DNA of 64,000 nt from Annona cherimola. Its lineage: Eukaryota > Streptophyta > Magnoliopsida > Magnoliales > Annonaceae. The stretch covers positions 53,678,012 through 53,742,011 of the forward strand of contig CM059971.1 of the NCBI GenBank assembly GCA_030490835.1. Direction: 5' to 3'. The notes under the pieces were generated by a model. That model was not told the origin of the DNA, searched no databases, and was given only the letters and a program-made list of their open reading frames with translations. Positions 11,641 through 21,542 of this stretch are shown here, in pieces. The position numbers and the translations under genes were made by a program. Position 1 is the first letter of the stretch. Every line of letters begins with the position of its first letter.

Positions 11641-11759
11641 TTTGGAAAATAATATAAATATTTTTTTGAGGCCCTTTTTATAAAAACAAATATACTTAAA
11701 AAAAGAGTTGAGAACTTACGTTCTCCGCCTCTTTTTTTTTAGAGAGAGAGCGCGCTTAT

Positions 11760-12295
11760 CTCGGGATGCCCCGTGTCTTTATATATATATATTATTATCT
11801 TTTTTTTACATTATAAAAAAGTACTTAGCTTTATATATATATATATGTATATGGCGTGTCCGGTGAGATCCCGGGACCCCGGGCCTTTATATATATTATT
11901 ATATATTTTTATATATCATAAAAAAGTACTTAGCTTTATATATATAAATATATATATATGCACGACCGGTGGGATCCCAGGTCCTCAGGCCTTTATATAT
12001 ATTATTATCTATTTTTATATATCATAAAAAAGTACTTAGCTTTATATATATATATATATATAGCGCCCGGTGGGATCCCGAGACCTTATATATATTATTA
12101 TCTATTTTTATATATCATAAAAAAGTACTTAGCTTTATATATATATATATGGCGCGCCCGGTGGGGTCCCGGGCCTTTATATATATTATTATATTTTTAT
12201 CATAAAAAAATACTTAGCTTATATATATATAGCGCGCCCGGTGGGGTCCCGAGATCCCAGGCCTTTATATATATTATTATTTTTTTATCGTAAAT
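11760..12295. repeat. Minisatellite, about 100 bp unit with CCGGTGGGATCCCG core
   Basis: Five units. Each has a GC-rich core (CCGGTGGGATCCCG or close), then GGCCTTTATATATATTATTAT, then CATAAAAAAGTACTTAGC and an AT tract. The unit gets shorter to the right. An (AAT)n run follows at about 12292-12316. Confidence 0.88.
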
Positions 12296-12339
12296 AATAA
12301 TAATAATAATAATAATATATGTATATATGTATATATATA

Positions 12340-12800
12340 TATATTTTTGAAGGAGAAAAATACTTAACCCGCGTGTCAATTCAACCCGCCAGTTGGGGAG
12401 TATCCACGTTGGGAAAACTTTTTTTTTGAAAATAATATATATATATATATATGAAAAAATATACTTAACCCGTGTGTCAATTCAACCCGCTAGTCGAGGA
12501 GTATCCGCGTTGGGAAAAGTATTTTTTTGAAAATAATATATATATACTTTTAATAAAACATATATATATTAAAGAATATATACTTAACCCGTCTGTCAAT
12601 TCAACCCGCCAGTCGGGGAGTATCCGCGTTGGGAAAAGTATTTTTGAAAATAATATGTATACATGTGTATATTTATATACTTTTAATAAAACATATATAT
12701 ATTAAAAAATATATTAACCCGTGTGTCAATTCAACCCGCTAGTCGGGGAGTATCCACGTTGGGAAAAGTATTTTTTTGAAAATATATATTTTTTTTTAAT
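12340..12800. repeat. Minisatellite, about 105-125 bp unit
   Basis: Four units beginning TACTTAACCCG, with TCAATTCAACCCGC, then GGGGAGTATCC and GTTGGGAAAAGTATT, separated by AT-rich runs. Starts are near 12362, 12465, 12585 and 12713. Length varies through the AT tracts. Confidence 0.88.
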
Positions 12801-12938
12801 AAGAAAGAAACTTTTTTTACCTAAAAGAAAAATAATCTTAAGAACTTACGTCCTCTTTTCTTTCAGGGTGAGAGAGCTTCTCCAGGTTCTATCTCGCTGT
12901 TGTGTTGAAGTTCTCTTTTTTTTAGAAGCCAAGCTGGG

Positions 12939-12947
12939 CTATTTATA
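12939..12947 (-). promoter_or_regulatory. TATA box, probable Tat LTR promoter
   Basis: On the minus strand the sequence reads CCTATAAATAGCCC, a strong plant TATA box. It precedes a pyrimidine/AG-rich stretch and the tandem arrays, in the same orientation as the Tat gag and pol. Transcription would start near 12905-12915. The U3 would then lie to the right, towards the HUB2 fragment. The LTR ends are not visible, so the assignment is by position and orientation. Confidence 0.5.
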
Positions 12948-13154
12948 GGATTTTTGCCGGCTCGGAACGGGTTCCGCGGCTAAAGGTGTTACCGCGGAAT
13001 TGGATTCACGCGTAACCCCAGTTGGTCCTCATGCACTTCACTGGCCACGTTTCGCCTTTTATGTTTGGTGGAGAATTCCGCGGCTGTGTTGGCGCAGAAT
13101 CTACTCCTGCTTTCCGATACGTCCTCTACTGACGCACATTATGTCCATGTGAGC

Positions 13155-13866
13155 ACGCCACCTCCACAGAGTCCTTCAACTCATGCAACCCCATGCACAC
13201 TAGAAGCTCCTTCTTTCTGCATTTTCAAGTTTACTAATTTTCTCTGGCTTTCCTCAAGTTCCGCCAGGCTTTCCTCCAATTCACCCAACCAAATGAGAAC
13301 ATCTTCTGAAGATAGGTCTCCACGTACACTCGCTGATGAACGTCCAGTCTTTGAGCATTAATAGACTCCTCAACGCGTTTCCTCAATTCCATAATGGATG
13401 AATGGCGAGAAGCAAGAGCTTCCTCAATTTGCTCGGTGGTTCCATTTGAATCACTGCTTTCAATTGGACCGATCTGTAGAACCCTACAAAGAAATGTCTC
13501 CTCTAGAGGACATGATGGGACAGAAAAAGTTTCTAGACCCTATTCATACCCACCAGCCCGGATTACAAGCAGGATCAAATCATCAACTAACTGATTTCAG
13601 AGTTTATTCACTGCAATCAGCATATCATCATATGAGATCTGTTTGTCTTTCAAATATTTGAACTTATCTTCCAATTCATACATTTCATGTTTCTGTGCAT
13701 CTAATTGCTGAACAAGCTTTTGATTCTGATACTGAAGGACTGCTGCATCAACAGATGCGTCGTGCAGCGGAGATAGAGAGGTTTTGGCCATTGCTGGAGA
13801 TGAAACAGAGTTGAGATGGCGCTTCTTTTTCTCTAGCTCGTCCTCGTCGTTCGCGTTCTCCATCAT
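13155..13866 (-). pseudogene. HUB2: Intron-less 5' fragment of HUB2 (histone H2B E3 ubiquitin ligase)
   Basis: HUB2 is the plant Bre1 orthologue that mono-ubiquitinates histone H2B with HUB1. The frame from Met at 13866 carries the HUB2 N-terminus (MENxxxDE...KKRHLxSVS, then VLQYQNQKLVQQLDAQKHEM, then YDDMLIAVNKL). It stops at a TGA (13599-13597) where the family has Trp. It continues in the same frame with NQLVDDLILL, EETFLCRVLQ and EEALASRHSSIMEL. A frame change near 13322 leads to GDLSSEDV, ELEESLAELEESQRKLVNLK and finally ELKDSVE at about 13180. Family order is kept over roughly 300 codons with no introns, although HUB genes have many exons. That points to a cDNA-derived copy. The RING domain and everything beyond are absent. 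Family comparison is from memory of the plant HUB2 sequence. Confidence 0.8.
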
Positions 13867-14159
13867 CTTTCTGTTGCCTCTGTATCTATCACCAGCCCCA
13901 CCATTAATGGTGAGACTTTCTGCCTCTACAGCAAAACTAAAATCCTAGAGTTAAAAGCTCTAACTACCCGAGGGCACCGTTGTCTTTGATTCAGTAAGAG
14001 GGCCGGCGGAGTGTGCTAAAATGCGCATGGTGCGTTCTGACTTCTACGCTTCGCATGCTCTGCCCCACAGCTCTGCTCGAAAGCCTGCCTACAATCACCA
14101 AAAGGATGCTGCAGCTCTGCTGCCAAGCCTTACCCAACTCATGGTTTCATAACTTGTGA
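13867..14159. other. Flank upstream of the HUB2 fragment
   Basis: GC-richer than what follows and possibly HUB2 5' UTR or element U3. No motif allows a decision and no reliable ORF is present. Confidence 0.3.
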
Positions 14160-14670
14160 GTGGCCTCCTGCAAACTTTTTTTTTTGCCATGGTTCTAAGA
14201 AATTTTTTTTATATATATTTTTCATTTTTGCTGCTGACATTCCCGACGCCGAACAACTTTAATAAAATTCTTTGTGGCCAAGGCCCCTTAATTTACTTAT
14301 TTATTTGTTATATATTCTTTTGTATGATTTGGTCATCTCAATCATATATATATATATTTGCTCCTTTTTTATATATTTTTTCGTTCATCATTTTTTTCTC
14401 TTTCTTTTTTGCAACCTTTTCTTTTTGTAATAAGTTTGTCGGTCTCTAAACCAATAAAGGCCCTTGGCTATCTGTGATTTCGTAATAATTAAATTTTTAG
14501 TCATTTGCAAGTTTTTTTTTTCTTTTTCTTCTTCTTTTTTTTTTCTCTTCTTCTTCTTTTTCTTCTTTTTTTTTGCTATCAATTTTCCTTTTGTTGTAAT
14601 TTTTCTCTTTCTTTTTTTTGCTTTTCTTCTTTTTTTTACACATGAAAAATTACATAATTTCATAGACTAA
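14160..14670. repeat. Low-complexity T/C-rich tract
   Basis: Runs of T with CTT and TTC repeats, densest at 14510-14640. The frames that cross it (polyPhe on plus, polyLys on minus) are compositional and not genes. Confidence 0.85.
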
Positions 14671-15172
14671 AATCAATCATATAATCGTAGTGGACCCATG
14701 GTTCAAAATATACCTCATCAACCTCTCATTTAATGCACCCTATGTAATAAGGCTCATTAATGCATATTTGCTTTTTATCTCTTTTATTTAATTTTCTTGA
14801 GATAGGATTCATTAATGCAAATGTCTTTTTGATAATCACCTTGCTAATCAAGAGTTATCATGTGATTTGATAATAATCAAATCCATTTATAACTTAGGGA
14901 CTGTGCCCTTACCTCTCCATAAAAATTTTCATCTTCAAATACTTGGTATGGTCTAAGATAAAAGCACTTAACATCAATTCATGGCACTTCATGAAATTCC
15001 TAGTTATTTTACAACCTTCTAATCATAATTCTTATAATCCACTCCATTCATCTTGTAGAGTACCTTAACTTAGGTTTACCCTAAAAATTTCATGTCAACT
15101 TGCCTTAAACATCTCAAGATATGAGCTTATCACTAGTTAATTCCAAAATTACTCATCAAGCGGGTAATTAAT
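14671..15172. other. Unassigned AT-rich spacer
   Basis: No ORF, repeat or family similarity is recognised. It is the outer flank of the minus-strand LTR that begins at 15173. There is no PBS next to that LTR end, so this is not element interior. Confidence 0.5.
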
Positions 15173-17954
15173 TGTGGCGCCCCCAACCTAAGATGTCACA
15201 TCCTGAGCCTTACTCCAAGATCTTATTGATTGACAAATGTGAATTAGGATTGTTGCCCTGATCATGCGGCGGGTTCTTAATTGGATCTCGTCCAAATTTT
15301 TTTTAGTTTCATTCCTTTTCCTTCATCGTATCATTTCTTTACATTTTACTTCATTCATATCATAAGCGACGATACATTTGTAAATCGTCGCACTTGGTAT
15401 TTTAAAAATACCCTTTGGCTTCCCTTTCATTCATATTCTTATTCATGATCTTACAACCTGACAGTTGTCATTAACTACACATATTATTCATAACATCTCA
15501 ACTTGCTCTTTTACATTAAAGGTCCTCTTGACCTAATCATGATATTTTCATTCCATACTTGTATATATACATTCAATTATTAGTTCACATAGAACTTAAA
15601 ACTTTAAATAAGTTCACATACGTCAACTTAAAACTTTAAGACATACCATCTCATTCATCGTGGCTAATAATTTTAGCCCACATGGGTACCATCTAATACC
15701 TTTCCCTAATTGTTCAGGTCTACGACCTCTTAAGCTTCCCGGTACCTATCTAAGGTTTGGAAAAACAAAACATGAATGATAACTCATTAAGCAAGCATTT
15801 TATCTTTTAGGCAAGCACTTCCCTTTAAAGCATTTTCATAAACATCTTTTCTTAAAATCTTTTGAATGCCACGTCTAGGCTTTTCAAGGAAATGCATACG
15901 AGAATAACCTTTTTTTAGGTAATTCTCTTTATCTTGTGTGAACATTTATAATGTTCCAAGATATTTTACATAAAATCTTCTTTTGCCAATGACATTTTTA
16001 TATCAAAAATATTTTTCTCGTAAATCTTTGTTAGCCAGTTGACATTCTTATGTCCTAAAATATTTTTGACATAACCCTTGTTGGCAACGAACATTTTTAT
16101 GTCCTAAATATCTTTTGACATAAGCCCTTTTTTCGCAACGGACATTCATATGTTCCAAAATATTTTTGACTTAGGCCTTCTTTAGCAATGAACATTTTTA
16201 TGTCCAAAAATATTTTTCCACATAAACCTTTTTTTCATAATCCCCATTTTGGGGCTTGTTTATAGCAAACGAGACGAAAAAAAATTATCCTTTTTCATGA
16301 AAGCATTTGCATAGCAAACATTTCATCTCGTCCTTGATATTTACAACTTTTTGTGTAAAACACCCTTAGGGTAACCTTTTTGTATCGGCTCATAAATCCC
16401 ATTTAGGATAACTTTTCGTATAAATGCTTTTGTGTCCCAGTCTTTGGATTTTTAAGAGAAAAACATATGCAAATGTATTTCTCCTCATCCTGTATTGACA
16501 CTTAGCAAGTGATCATTCTGCCTTTTGAAAGAGAATCCATCATTAACAGCACGCGAGCTAGGCGACTGTTCCTTAATCCTTCTCCCATCTCAAGAAGGGC
16601 GCCACGGGCCTCTTGGAATTCCTTAGCGACTTGGCTATATGTAGAGTGGGCCTTGGAACATCTCTGACTATGCTCTACAACTGGCCTATTCCTTGTATTG
16701 GTGCACCATACATCATCATCATAGATGTCCATATGCTAGCATGATCTCTTGAAACATCACAAACCGCAATCCATGTGGTTTAAAACATCACAGACTGCAA
16801 CCCGTGTCCTTTTAAACTATCTTAAAAAAAATATCAAAGACCACAATCCGTGTCCTTTTAAATCATTTTGAAAAATATCACAGACCGCAATCCATGTCAA
16901 CCTGTAAAGTGAGCGCCCCCACTTTAAATAAGTTATCATTTGAAATCTAGTTTTAGGATGACCCCCTTAAATACTTTTAGAAACATTTTAGGTAAAATAT
17001 TTTGATAATCGTTTGTAATGTTTGAGAAAATAATCTTTTCTAAAAATATTAGTCGTAATAAATCTTAAAATCATCATGATAACGAAACTTCAAAGCTTTT
17101 GAATTTTCAAGAATAAACCATGTATTGCCCTAGCATTTTCTTGGTTTCCATTTTGGGCTTTTTGCCCACAAAGGTTATGCAATTGCATCATTCCCCTTTT
17201 ATCCACCCTGGTATCATATCCTTATTCCACATACCACTCTTGTCATTTTTGTATAAAGAGGGGCTTGCATAACCTTTCGTATGCTATTTTAGCAACCCGA
17301 AATCAAACCATTTTATGAAATCAACTTATCGGGTTGGTCGTCCTTAAACTCCTTTTTAACAACATCCATATAAATATTTTTCAAGACATTTTCAAAATAT
17401 TTCTATCTTTAAAGGAAATAAAAACTTTCCTAATACCATTTCAAATTGATGGACCATGTCCAAATCATTATTTATGTATAAGTGTCTTCGTTTATGTATT
17501 AGTATCATAGAATGGAAAAAACCAATCTTTTTCTACAAATCAAATCTCTTTTTCATTTTCTTTCATAAACACACTTGTTTTTCACAAAATCTCATGGGAG
17601 TAGACTCTAAACTTGTTTGTAAGTATTACTTTGTGAAAAAGTCTAACTCTCCCTTTTTCTTTATAAAATCTTTTTGAAAATCACATCATGAGAAATTGCT
17701 CTCTTGTAAGCAAATTCTTAAAATCATCAACATAAAACATTCCTAATCCTTGCAACACTTGTGATAAAATAATTTTCTTAAACAATGTTGCTTTCTTCCC
17801 ATGAAGCAATCTTTGAGGCTTTTCATTAAAGCCATCATTTTCAAAACTTATGCTTGCCCACTTTTAAGAAATTCATAAAAGCATCAACATAAGCATCTTA
17901 AATCATTTCAACACATAAGAGGAAATCAATATTTTGGAAAGTTCGCTTGCTTAC

Positions 17955-18001
17955 CTGAGATAGCCTTAATCCCTTTCTTCCATACGTTTCCTTGCCTTTA
18001 C
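17955..18001 (-). promoter_or_regulatory. Predicted LTR mini-exon of F (47 nt)
   Basis: On the minus strand the block is preceded by TTTATCTAG and followed by GTAAGCAAGCG, so it is bounded by a canonical acceptor and donor. It ends ...GCTATCTCAG. The same block with the same borders is found in A, B, C and D. Confidence 0.5.
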
Positions 18002-18635
18002 CTAGATAAATGAAAAAGATATTTCATTTATATGCATAAATTCCGAATGCTTGCATCCTTTAGGGTTTCCCAATCTTACATGAATCCATTTGTATTCACA
18101 TTAAACTAGCTTAACCCTCTTGTCTTTCAAGTCGGGTATTCATACATAACAACATAACTTGTTCATCACATCATCCATTCATTCTATTTTTAATACCCTT
18201 ATTTAGGGTAAACATTTCAACATATCATAACCTTTTATTTAATCAACATATGGAGGTTCATTACCTCCCGTTTAACATCCCTTCTTTACATTTTTCACAT
18301 TGGTGCTCATCTAAGGCACCTATTCATGAGTTAGGGCTACTAATCTCAATCTCAAATTTTTGAGATTTTATAATTTTTTCAAAACAGCCCTATACTTCCT
18401 CATTTTACCATGTTTTCTTTCCATTTTTGCATCTTAGCTACTCATACATGGTCATCCTCCCTTCTTGCCATTCATACTTCCCATATTTACTCACTTGAAC
18501 ACACATATATTATGTGTAATTCAAGTTCATATAAAACAGCACTTTTTTTGACATTTTATTACATTTCCATCCATTTTTGCATTTTAGCAAATCTCATGTA
18601 GTCATTTCTCATCTTTGCCATACATACCCTTTATG

Positions 18636-18640
18636 TGCAC
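18636..18640. repeat. Target-site duplication of element A, left copy
   Basis: TGCAC immediately precedes the LTR start TGTGAAACCCC. The matching five bases after the other end (47910-47914) are TGTAC, one transition different. The interrupted minus-strand LTR continues on the far side, which supports the pairing. Confidence 0.6.
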
Positions 18641-19347
18641 TGTGAAACCCCAACCTATGTAGGACTCAATGGTATGCATTGAACATATATATTTGATTTA
18701 TATGTGATTTAAATGAATTTTGAATGATTTATGGATGATTGTATGATTTAATGATATTTTGCAATTAGGGTTTAATTAAGAATAGTGATTAAAAATTTAA
18801 TCGCCGGAGCCCAAAATGAGTCGGTATGACCCGAGGGGCTTAATGAGGATTTAAAGGTGACAATGTGTTATGAATAATCATGTTAATAATCATGATTTAA
18901 TTTATAGAGATTAAAGTGTAATTATGGAATTAAGATGAAAAATGGTAGAAAATTCATAACTTGACGCCTACAAGGCGGATTTCGATGAAATTTAAAAGGT
19001 AAGATCACGACGGTGGGCCCAATCTTATGAATGGATTGGATTAAGGGAATCATGATGGGATTAGGGTGATAATTAATTATTTTTATCCCAAATTCAAAAG
19101 ATAAATTCAAGTGGTCATAACTTGAGTTAGAAACGTCGGTTTGAGATGAAATTTGAAATGATGGAATAAAATTATGAAATCTATGAGATGAATGGAATGG
19201 ATTAAGCTAATTATTATGGGAAGTTGCTTTCTTGGAGAGCAAGTAAGAAGTTACTTAAGAACTAAGTAAAGAGAGGCAATTTGGGAAGGTAAAAATGGAA
19301 TTTACTAAAATGCCCTAAGGATTGCTTAAGCACCAAGAAAAGTGACT

Positions 19348-19355
19348 TATAAAAA
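19348..19355 (+). promoter_or_regulatory. TATA box of LTR A
   Basis: TATAAAAA within GTGACTTATAAAAAG, about 700 bp into the LTR. The equivalent places in LTR B (28096, CCCTATAAAGCC) and LTR F (49069-49062 on minus, TATAAAAG) also have TATA boxes at the same distance ahead of the first donor, which supports a promoter role. Confidence 0.6.
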
Positions 19356-19398
19356 GAGAAAAAAAAGAGAGCAAGGGCTGGATGTTCCGGCAAAGGAG

Positions 19399-19405
<7 letters not shown>

Positions 19406-19458
<53 letters not shown>
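19406..19458. repeat. (GA)n microsatellite
   Basis: An uninterrupted 53 nt AG/GA run, flanked by imperfect GA repeats to about 19490. It sits between the TATA box and the first splice donor of LTR A, so it would be in the transcribed leader. Confidence 0.95.
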
Positions 19459-19466
<8 letters not shown>

Positions 19467-19595
19467 CAGAGAGGAGAGGAAACTAAGGGGAGAAAAATTC
19501 TCCAAAAATCCAACAAGCCTCACATGACCCCAACAGCAAGGAAAGGAAGAAAAGAAGGGAATTTCATGTGCTCAAAGGAAGGATTACCAATTAAT

Positions 19596-19606
19596 CAAGT
19601 AAGTAT
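19596..19606 (+). promoter_or_regulatory. Conserved splice donor 1 in LTR A
   Basis: CAA|GTAAGTAT with the GT at 19599-19600, nearly the full U1 complement. The same string lies at the same position after the TATA box in LTR B (GT at 28278) and in LTR F on the minus strand (GT at 48779-48778), although the surrounding sequence differs between the families. Confidence 0.55.
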
Positions 19607-20150
19607 ATATTAATTTTGATTTTATACTTCAAATTTGGAAGTTATATGATGTTATCAATCAAAATATAAACGAAATAGTAAACGAAATATTTTCACCATG
19701 AAAATTTGTTTACAAGCTCATTATATGATTATTAAGGGATGAAAAAAATTTAAGATTGAAATATTAATCAGGTTTTAAATTAAAAATCCGAGAAGATCAA
19801 CCTAAATAGGGTAGAATGGGTGATGGGATTATCTGTACCAAATGATTTTTAATAATTTTTATACAAGGAATTTTGGATAAAAAGTTTACATGATATATAA
19901 GACATATTGAGGATAACACGACCAAAATAAAAATTAGGTTTCGATGGGTATAAATACACCCCATAATTTACGTGATTCAGGATGTCTAAAAAGGGATGCT
20001 GCTGTCCATCAGAGTAAAAATACCAAAATAAATATAAATACTAAATATTTCATGCTGAAAATATTTATTTTGGTTAATTCATATAATTATTAGGTATAAT
20101 AGAAATTTTAGATCAAAACTACTTGATTTGATATTAATTCAAGATTTTGA

Positions 20151-20171
20151 GAATTCAGTGTGTCTGAATTC
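20151..20171 (+). repeat. Perfect 8 bp hairpin (GAATTCAG / CTGAATTC)
   Basis: Stem 20151-20158 and 20164-20171 with loop TGTGT. One of many short perfect hairpins spread through the A-type LTR. The corresponding hairpin in D is recognisable at about 61335-61355. Confidence 0.8.
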
Positions 20172-20980
20172 AGCATGATGGACATCTTAAGGAATAAATC
20201 AAGATAAATATTAAATTTCAGATTTTTGTAATGGATTTTGACTTATAATGGGATATCAATCATGATTTAGTGTAATTCATATGATGATTTATGAATAGGT
20301 TGCTGATTTTATAAGGTATGGAACCTAGGGTTGCATATATGACTCGATTTTTTCATTTTTATGTTAAAAATTGTATGGAAATGAGATTAAATAATTTATG
20401 GAAGTTATGAAGGGTAAAATACCCTAGTATTAGGGTAAATTTTAATCCCAAAAGTATTTGGGAAGACGAGCCCCAAATCTGATTTTTATAAATTTTATGA
20501 AAAGATGTCCAAATGGGGTGAAAATGGTACTCGAAATGGATGAGTAAGTTGCTATATGGAAACCATTTAATTATGGGATTCAAATATGTGTTAATACCCT
20601 AAATTTGGGTTAATAAAATTATGGTTTAAGGCTGGAAAAGTTGGATTAAAAATCTGTTTAAATCATGTTGCTAAGAGAGCATTGAAATGACGAAAAACGG
20701 ATTCTAAAGTTGCTGTTTTGGGAACCCCATGATAAATGGATTATAAATCCAAAATTAAATAATAAATTATGTGTTAATTAAGGGGTTTAATCATGCTTGA
20801 ATTAGAGACAAGTTTCTGTTTTGAAAAAGTTTAAGAAACACATAAGTATGTGTTGAAAAATGGACTTGTATCGAAGGATGGGTATGAATAAATGATATAT
20901 GGATTATGTAAGTTGTTAAAATGAAAAAATGCATAACAACATGATGAAAAATGTGTATTAGGTTACTGTTTAAGTAAATA

Positions 20981-21009
20981 ATAATAATCTCAAATTTTGA
21001 GATTATTAT
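20981..21009 (+). repeat. 14 bp perfect inverted repeat
   Basis: Arms 20981-20994 and 20996-21009 are perfectly complementary around one central base. The core is ATCTCAAA / TTTTGAGAT. The copies in F (around 18345-18370) and D (60661-60690) keep the pairing. Confidence 0.85.
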
Positions 21010-21304
21010 ATGATGTCTAAGTTAGTAGCTAAGTGCTTACAATGAGCACCATTGTATGAAAAATTGAAAATATGTTAAAAATGATAAATGGAGGTAATGA
21101 AATTCTAAATAATGATTTAATAAAGGATTATTATATGTATGTAAGTTTACCCTACATAAGGGTATTAAAAATGAATGGATAATTTGATATGTATAGGCTA
21201 TGTCGATACGTATGAATACCCGACTTGAAAAGACAAGTGGGTTAAGCTAGATGAACTTATGTAGGTTGGAAAACCTAAAGAATATAAGTATTTGAAGATG
21301 ATGC

Positions 21305-21334
21305 AAATAAATGAAATGTTATTTTCATTTATTT
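21305..21334 (+). repeat. 12 bp perfect hairpin just upstream of the mini-exon
   Basis: Arms AAATAAATGAAA (21305-21316) and TTTCATTTATTT (21323-21334) with a 6 nt loop. The right arm is also the polypyrimidine-like tract of the predicted acceptor at 21335-21336, so folding could mask that splice site. Confidence 0.75.
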
Positions 21335-21336
21335 AG

Positions 21337-21384
21337 GCAAAGACCAGGAAAAGAATGGAAGGAAAGGGATTATGGCGATCTCAG
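21337..21384 (+). promoter_or_regulatory. Predicted LTR mini-exon of A (48 nt)
   Basis: Preceded by TTTATTTAG and followed by GTAAGCAAGCG. Begins GCAAAGACCAGG and ends GCGATCTCAG. Equivalent blocks: 3' LTR 45010-45057 (48 nt), B 29619-29662 (44 nt), C 52172-52215 (44 nt), D 60306-60352 (minus, 47 nt), F 17955-18001 (minus, 47 nt). The borders are conserved better than the middle. Lengths are not all multiples of three, so a noncoding leader exon is more likely than a coding one. Confidence 0.55.
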
Positions 21385-21542
21385 GTAAGCAAGCGAACTT
21401 TCTAAAATGCTATTTTCTTTCTATGTGATTGATATGATTGAAATGTTTATGTTTATGTTTTAATGAATGGGCAAGCACAAGTTTTGGAAAATGATGGCTT
21501 TAATGAAAATTCGTAAGTTTTGGAAAAGAATGGCTTTAAGGA

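Larger units (their letters stand above)
1..12960 (-). mobile_element. Degenerate Ty3/gypsy retrotransposon, Tat lineage (partial)
   Basis: The element reads right to left: gag-like blocks (about 8476-4835), protease (4910-4660), RT (3434-2565), RNase H plus a second RNase H (2525-1797) and integrase (1375-314). The second, archaeal-type RNase H directly after the RT-linked one, before integrase, is characteristic of the plant Tat/Ogre group, so I place it there. Every domain carries stops or frame changes, so this copy is dead. The left end, including its 3' LTR, lies outside the window. The right boundary is not resolved: no PBS or LTR terminus is convincing. A minus-strand TATA box at 12939-12947 suggests the 5' LTR reaches at least that far, which would put the tandem repeats at 10340-12800 in transcribed LTR or leader sequence. 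Confidence 0.8.
15173..18640 (-). mobile_element. Chromovirus-type LTR F, first part (3' portion of the LTR, minus strand)
   Basis: Begins TGTGGCGCCCCCAACC, the reverse complement of the LTR end ...GGGGCGCCACA. It carries in order the features of the A-type LTR in reverse: third acceptor (15746), a decayed GGACAT hairpin array (15850-16220), the conserved GGCCAAGTCGC-type block (16548-16712), repeated GACCGCAATCC hairpin units (16758-16912), the mini-exon (17955-18001) and the ACCCT/AGGGT hairpins. It is interrupted at 18640 by element A and resumes at 47910. The flank left of 15173 lacks a PBS, so this is an outer LTR edge (3' LTR or solo LTR). Confidence 0.8.

Noticed and set aside
10804..12948. 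Many open frames with Tyr/Ile-rich repeats on both strands
   Set aside because: They follow the period of the tandem arrays and exist on both strands at once; they reflect composition, not coding.
13960..14010. Possible Tat PBS or LTR end near the HUB2 fragment
   Set aside because: The sequence has no convincing match to a tRNA 3' end complement and no TG...CA boundary could be fixed.
14388..14670. Poly-Lys (minus) and poly-Phe (plus) frames
   Set aside because: Produced by a T/C-rich low-complexity tract.
19262..19527. Arg-Glu / Leu-Ser repeat frames
   Set aside because: Produced by the GA microsatellite.
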